Source: Plakobranchus ocellatus
Lineage: Eukaryota; Mollusca; Gastropoda; Plakobranchidae
Direction of reading: 5' to 3'
Assembly: GCA_019648995.1 (NCBI GenBank)
Contig: BLXT01002311.1
Coordinates: 244,236-268,864, forward strand
Length of the DNA: 24,629 nt
Under the pieces are notes generated by a model, which saw only the letters and a list, made by a program, of their open reading frames with translations, was not told the DNA's origin and ran no database searches. This document shows, one piece after another, positions 20,651 through 24,629 of this stretch (positions within the stretch are counted from its first letter, which is position 1; each line of letters opens with the position of its first letter). The position numbers and the translations under genes were made by a program.

Positions 20651-21242
20651 ATGAATGTTTGACAATAAATTTTAAATTTGTCACGGGTTTAATATGAAGA
20701 CAGTTAGCATTCTTCATTTTTCCATGTTTCATAAATAAGCGACTGTAGTAAGACAAAAGAGCTGACTTTTCTGTGTATTTCGGTTTTATTTCTTTTCCTT
20801 TGTGGTATCAATTTGTCTTTAAGAGAGAGAAACCTGGAAGGAAAAAATGAACAACAACAAAAAGAAAACAAACTGTTAGATGAAACAACACATTTATAAA
20901 GTGCCATTTTGTGTTGGATTACATTGAAATCATTTTAATGTTTTTTAAATACAATTATTTTCTTTACAGGTTAGCTTCTACACAATCATGCAAGCAACCA
21001 CTTAAAGCTCATTTAATTTCGAGTCAAATTCTCCTTTCTTTGTCTATGAATGACTTTACTGATCTGCAGATTTAATCTGAAGACTCTGATTTTCAATTAA
21101 CATGAATTTAAATACAACTATATTATACATGTATAAATAATAAAACCTTTTTCTACATTTGCTGACTTTACTTATAAAATATTCATCATTGGCTGACTAG
21201 ATATTCTAGAATCTCAAATTAGTCTTGATTCATTGTATGTTG
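20651..21242. other. Intergenic, AT-rich, no gene seen
   Basis: Only short chance frames. It contains a TACATGTA at 21126-21133. Confidence 0.6.
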
Positions 21243-21246
21243 TTAA

Positions 21247-21933
21247 CTCTTAGTGTTCGAGGGCCTAAATCCACGCTTGGACGGAGGTGTTTTGGAGAGC
21301 CGAGGCAGTTGTCTACATAGACCTAATAAAATGTACAATAACTTTTGTACTAATTATCTGATAACAGCATACTACCTATCAAAATAAAGAGTAATAAATG
21401 GGCTTTCTGATGGTTATAAATTTGAGTTTTATAAATAGAAATATACACCGTGTTTTGATGACATAATAACTAAAAACTAAAAATAGAACAGAACGGAGAT
21501 TCAAAATTTTCAGTATATTAGATAATAAACCAAGAACAAGATGTTTGAACAATACATTTTGAGTTGCAGCTGTTGTTTGTCTATTTATGTATCATCACCG
21601 AAAAATTCAAGCATTTATATGCTTCTTCACTGGTAAGCCTACGTGGTCTATTCGCCATTGTTTCAATCAGCTGATCTAAACAAAACACAATCAGAATTTT
21701 CGGAAAAGATCGATGATCTGATGCAGAAAACGCTCAGTACCCGCCAAACTTGTTAAAAAACGGAAGAATAACATATCTACTTCCGTTATATAAAGTTGGT
21801 TTGGTTGAAAATAAAAGTGGATTGGATTAGATACGGTGTTAAATAAAGAAAACTCTCCCGCCACCTCATGTGTCGAGCCGTCCTTTTGGTACCAGCTCCC
21901 CGCCACCTCATGTGGCGAGCCGGACACTAAGAG
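21247..21933 (-). mobile_element. Internally deleted piggyBac-like element
   Basis: Flanked on both sides by TTAA (21243-21246 and 21934-21937), the piggyBac target site. The inverted termini are CTCTTAGTGTTCG and, reverse-complemented from the right, CTCTTAGTGTCCG (12 of 13 match). Near the right end a 23-bp motif beginning CCGCCACCTCATGTG occurs twice (21858-21880 and 21900-21922, one mismatch), like a transposase-binding subterminal repeat. On the - strand a TATATAA at about 21795-21789 precedes an ATG at 21658 whose product resembles a piggyBac transposase N-terminus. At 687 bp it lacks the catalytic core and must depend on a full-length relative. Confidence 0.88.
21581..21658 (-). pseudogene. 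Remnant 5' end of a piggyBac-type transposase gene
   Basis: The ATG at 21658 starts MANRPRRLTSEEAYKCLN and runs into a TAG at 21583-21581 after 25 codons. Many piggyBac-family transposases begin with a basic stretch and an R-x-LT-x-EEA motif followed by acidic residues. Here the acidic continuation (GDD) appears in another frame, which suggests a small indel or the start of the internal deletion. The rest of the gene is missing. Calling it a transposase relic depends on the flanking element ends as well as on this short match. Confidence 0.55.
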
Positions 21934-21937
21934 TTAA

Positions 21938-22722
21938 GTAGACATTAACTATGTTGCACACAACATAAAACATTAAATGCTAAAACTAAAATATATCATA
22001 AACATTTTTCAGTCATGTAGCAGCACAGATTAACTCACCAAGGACCCTTCCTGATACTGTATTGGGATCAGTGTTTTTCTACTTATGATCTATTTAGACA
22101 CCCAATTAGGATTGATTTTGTATTTTTTTTTTGCTGCCATTTTAAGAACCGTACGCGATACAGTCTCAGAATTAATTGTCAACAATCATTGTTCATTACT
22201 TTCGTTTTAGGTGCAAGGAAGTATTGAGCATAGTTTTTGACTTATCAAGTGTTAGTGATAAAGGGACCTCACACATGATGTTTACCAAACCGTAAACACT
22301 TGCAAGCAAAGACAAAAATACCCAAAGAGCCAGAGCCAATGTCTTACGTTCTCAGTCAAAATTTACACCTAGGGTCTGATGAGAGTGACTACTAAAGGCA
22401 TTCTTTTACTTTATTTCCCGTTTCTGAAAATTGTGAAATAAAAAAAAAAAACAAAAAAAATTATGATTTAAAAAAATTCCTTTAAAAAAAAAAATTACAC
22501 ATACTTTGCGCAAAAATTTTTGTATTCACTCAAACACATATTCAACTTCATTGTATTCAAATTTTATTAAATTAGAAGCATTAAAGAGGGAGTTATGAAT
22601 TTTTAAAAAGAGGCTTAAATCCCTGGTTTTTAAACGCTTATGAAATCTGTCAGGCCCTGGTCTTCAGAGAGTTAAAAGACACACTACAGAGATCAATGGT
22701 CCTTGCATTTGATCACCATTTC
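21938..22722. other. Intergenic, AT-rich, no gene seen
   Basis: Holds long A/T runs, notably around 22,440-22,500. I see no coding or RNA gene signal. Confidence 0.55.
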
Positions 22723-22989
22723 TTAATCTTCTAAATGCGATGAACCGATTGTTGCTTGCCTGGCTGACTGCAACAGCTCTATGACCATGGCCTGTCCTGT
22801 ATTATTTTGGCCTGCCAAAATACTGTTCTGGCTATTTCTTAGTGGGTTTCTTGTAGCACGAACCTGATCTTCTTTTAGTGGGTTTCTTGTAGCACGAACC
22901 TGATCTTCTTCTTTGTTCTGGCTATTTCTTAGTGGGTTTCTTGTAGCACGAACCTGATCTTCTTCTTTGGTTTTCTCTAAAAATCTCAA
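22723..22989 (-). CDS. Unrecognised open frame of 88 codons containing an in-frame tandem repeat (doubtful gene)
   Basis: The frame reads MRFLEKTKEEDQVRATRNPL and then repeats EDQVRATRNPL twice more, with RNSQN after copies one and three. It ends with a non-repetitive, normal-looking tail (GQAMVIELLQSARQATIGSSHLED). The repeat steps are 48, 42 and 54 nt, all multiples of three, so all three copies stay in one frame. I recognise no family. It could be an exon or relic of an unknown gene, a fragment of a transposable element, or a non-coding minisatellite that happens to stay open. No promoter or splice context decides this. Confidence 0.25.
   Translation of the reverse strand: MRFLEKTKEEDQVRATRNPLRNSQNKEEDQVRATRNPLKEDQVRATRNPLRNSQNSILAGQNNTGQAMVIELLQSARQATIGSSHLED
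22825..22968. repeat. Minisatellite of three units (48, 42 and 54 bp)
   Basis: Units start at 22825, 22873 and 22915. All share AGTGGGTTTCTTGTAGCACG followed by AACCTGATCTTC; units one and three also have GTTCTGGCTATTTCTT. The shared parts are essentially identical, so the expansion is recent. Confidence 0.9.
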
Positions 22990-23292
22990 TTTTGACTCGG
23001 CAAATGCACAGGGTAAATTTTTTTTTAGTTCCGTGTTCAGTGGGTTAAATTTGTTGACACTGATGTCTAAGGATACTCTCCAGTTTAACTGCTCTTTAGT
23101 CAGTTACCCTTTTGAAAGTCATCCTTTTTTTTTTTTCTTTTCAATTTATTATCATGACCTATGCACTGTGCATCTGTTTACAGGTTTGCCATGAATGTTT
23201 GTTCCCTCCAAAAAATTTTGATTTGCCTCATTCAATTCTTTAAGCCTTGATTTTTTGGGGGAAGTTAAGGTTTCAAACAAATTTTTATAACA
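22990..23292. other. Intergenic, no gene seen
   Basis: T-rich on the + strand with no coding signal beyond short chance frames. Confidence 0.5.
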
Positions 23293-24033
23293 TAGATCTA
23301 GATCTAGATCTAGTAATTCCCGTAATGCCTCAAAGTTGACACTAAAGTCTCAGATGAAGAATGCAGAAATGAATGAGACTTGGGACTCTTTGGATTTTGT
23401 CATTGCAAACAAATAATTAAAATATAGTGAGCAACACAATGGATAAATAATACCATTAGAATTCTGTCTGGTTCAAAAGATCAACACTTGCAAGTCACGC
23501 TATGTTCAGAAGATTGGATAGAAGAATTTACACAAGATTTTGATTCTTTGAAAGACATCATACTTTTTGACTCTTACTTTTTCAGAAAAAAATCTAGATC
23601 TAGATCTAGATCTAGTCTTGAAATTTGTTTCAATTCCATTTTTAAAAAAAAATCGCAGTTGGGTAAATTAAAGGTCTCTTATTTGAAGAGATCACAGTTT
23701 TAAATAAATCTAAACATCTTGTTCTAGATCTAAATTAGATCTAGATCTACTGCTTCTGAAAATTAAATTTTCGAATTGCTTAAATTTTTTCACGATTAAA
23801 CTTCAACTTAAACAAAAAAAAAAATCTTTGTCAACTCCTCTCTACCATTCCGTCTCTTCTCTCTATCCTACTTGTATTTCATGGTTGACTTATTGAGTAT
23901 GATACGAGAAATCACTGGATCTAGATCTATCTAAATTAGATCTAATCTAGATCTAGATTCTAGGCTTTGCCTTAGTGACAATGCTTACCTTACATACATG
24001 GCGAGCAAGAGGTAGCTACTAGATCTAGATCTA
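23293..24033. repeat. Cluster of five (GATCTA)n hexamer tracts
   Basis: Tracts lie at 23293-23313, 23592-23615, 23723-23749 (interrupted), 23919-23963 (interrupted) and 24019-24033. Each is a run of TAGATC, so AGATCT and TCTAGA palindromes alternate and the sequence reads the same on both strands. Unlike an ordinary microsatellite, the tracts are short and spread over 740 bp with unrelated sequence between them. I see no such tract elsewhere in the window. Confidence 0.9.
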
Positions 24034-24629
24034 CATTACACCTGCTAGACTTACGAGTGAATCTAACCATTTGATTTTAAAAAACCGTTGGGAATTTTGC
24101 CTTTCTTCTCTCCAAACGAACAATAATAAGCTTTAAAATTAAATGTTGTGATCTCCGGCAACCCACCTGTTATGACAGAGGTTCAGTGCGGGCAATCCCG
24201 GGCACTGTGATCCTGACTGCGAGGTCAACACTCAACAGCTGATATTATGTTTCTCTGCTTGTGTAAAACTAGTGATAGATTACTTTTTACTTTTTGTCTT
24301 GCTAACACGAACGCATAAAGATATTTTTATAGCGCTGAAAGGAGAAAAGAAAAAGGCAGCATTGTCACAAACATCAAAAGGTTTGCTGTTTTATAAAAAT
24401 CTGAAGAAAAGGAAATGTGTCGATTCAAGCACTTTGAAAGATTCGAGGACTCAGAGAAAGAGCGAGGTGTTGTAAACTAAAACCAAAATGGAGAGAAAGA
24501 AGACAAACGGGCAGTGGAAGCCAGACATTCTATAAAAATAGTGAAGTCAACAGTTCGGCAAAGGGTAGAAAGATCGTTGTTATTTCACAATATATGTATT
24601 ATAAAATATTATGTAATTCATTATACAGA
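24034..24629. other. Right end, no confident gene; local GC peak
   Basis: Around 24,150-24,240 the base composition becomes clearly more GC-rich than the flanks and includes an imperfect hairpin CAGTGCGGG-CAAT-CCCGGGCACTG (24184-24207). On the - strand the same stretch contains CAG|GTGGGT near 24,170, a good splice-donor match, so it might be a 5' non-coding exon of a leftward gene. No ORF supports this. Confidence 0.3.

Noticed and set aside
22825..22968. CRISPR-like array
   Set aside because: Only three units of unequal length with no variable spacers, in eukaryotic DNA; it is a minisatellite.
24272..24475. 67-codon Lys-rich frame at the right end as a small gene
   Set aside because: No recognisable domain and no start or splice context; composition explains the Lys content.

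Overview
The window looks like animal nuclear DNA. It is AT-rich, has spliced protein-coding exons with GT-AG introns, long non-coding stretches full of A/T runs, and several small DNA-transposon and SINE-like repeats. Dense AGATCT/TCTAGA hexamer clusters, a tRNA-derived SINE-like unit and frequent TACATGTA octamers suggest a mollusc, probably a gastropod. That assignment is an inference from repeat style; no marker gene fixes it.

Left part (1 to about 13,600, + strand): the 3' end of a methyl-CpG-binding-domain protein 5/6 (MBD5/MBD6) gene. An internal exon (394-598) carries the conserved segment that follows the MBD in this family. A 758-bp intron follows, then one giant terminal exon whose coding part (1357-6236) encodes a Q-, S- and P-rich nuclear protein tail. 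The MBD itself must lie upstream of the window. Downstream is a T-rich stretch with no genes, several AATAAA signals and a best poly(A) site near 13,557, so the 3' UTR may be about 7.3 kb.

Middle (13,600-19,180): the space between two convergent genes. It contains two CAGTGGA-type (pogo/Tigger-like) miniature elements, tandem duplications and a SINE-like element.

Right part (19,183-20,547, - strand): a complete two-exon gene for succinate dehydrogenase assembly factor 3 (SDHAF3/ACN9, LYR family), 121 aa. Upstream of it (20,548-24,629) there is no confident gene. That stretch holds an internally deleted piggyBac-like element that still carries the start of its transposase, a 144-bp in-frame tandem repeat inside an 88-codon open frame, and a cluster of GATCTA repeats.

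The two genes are functionally unrelated: one is a chromatin protein, the other a mitochondrial complex II assembly factor. I found no gene cluster acting as a system. The more interesting material is in the MBD5/6 tail and in the non-coding and mobile sequences.
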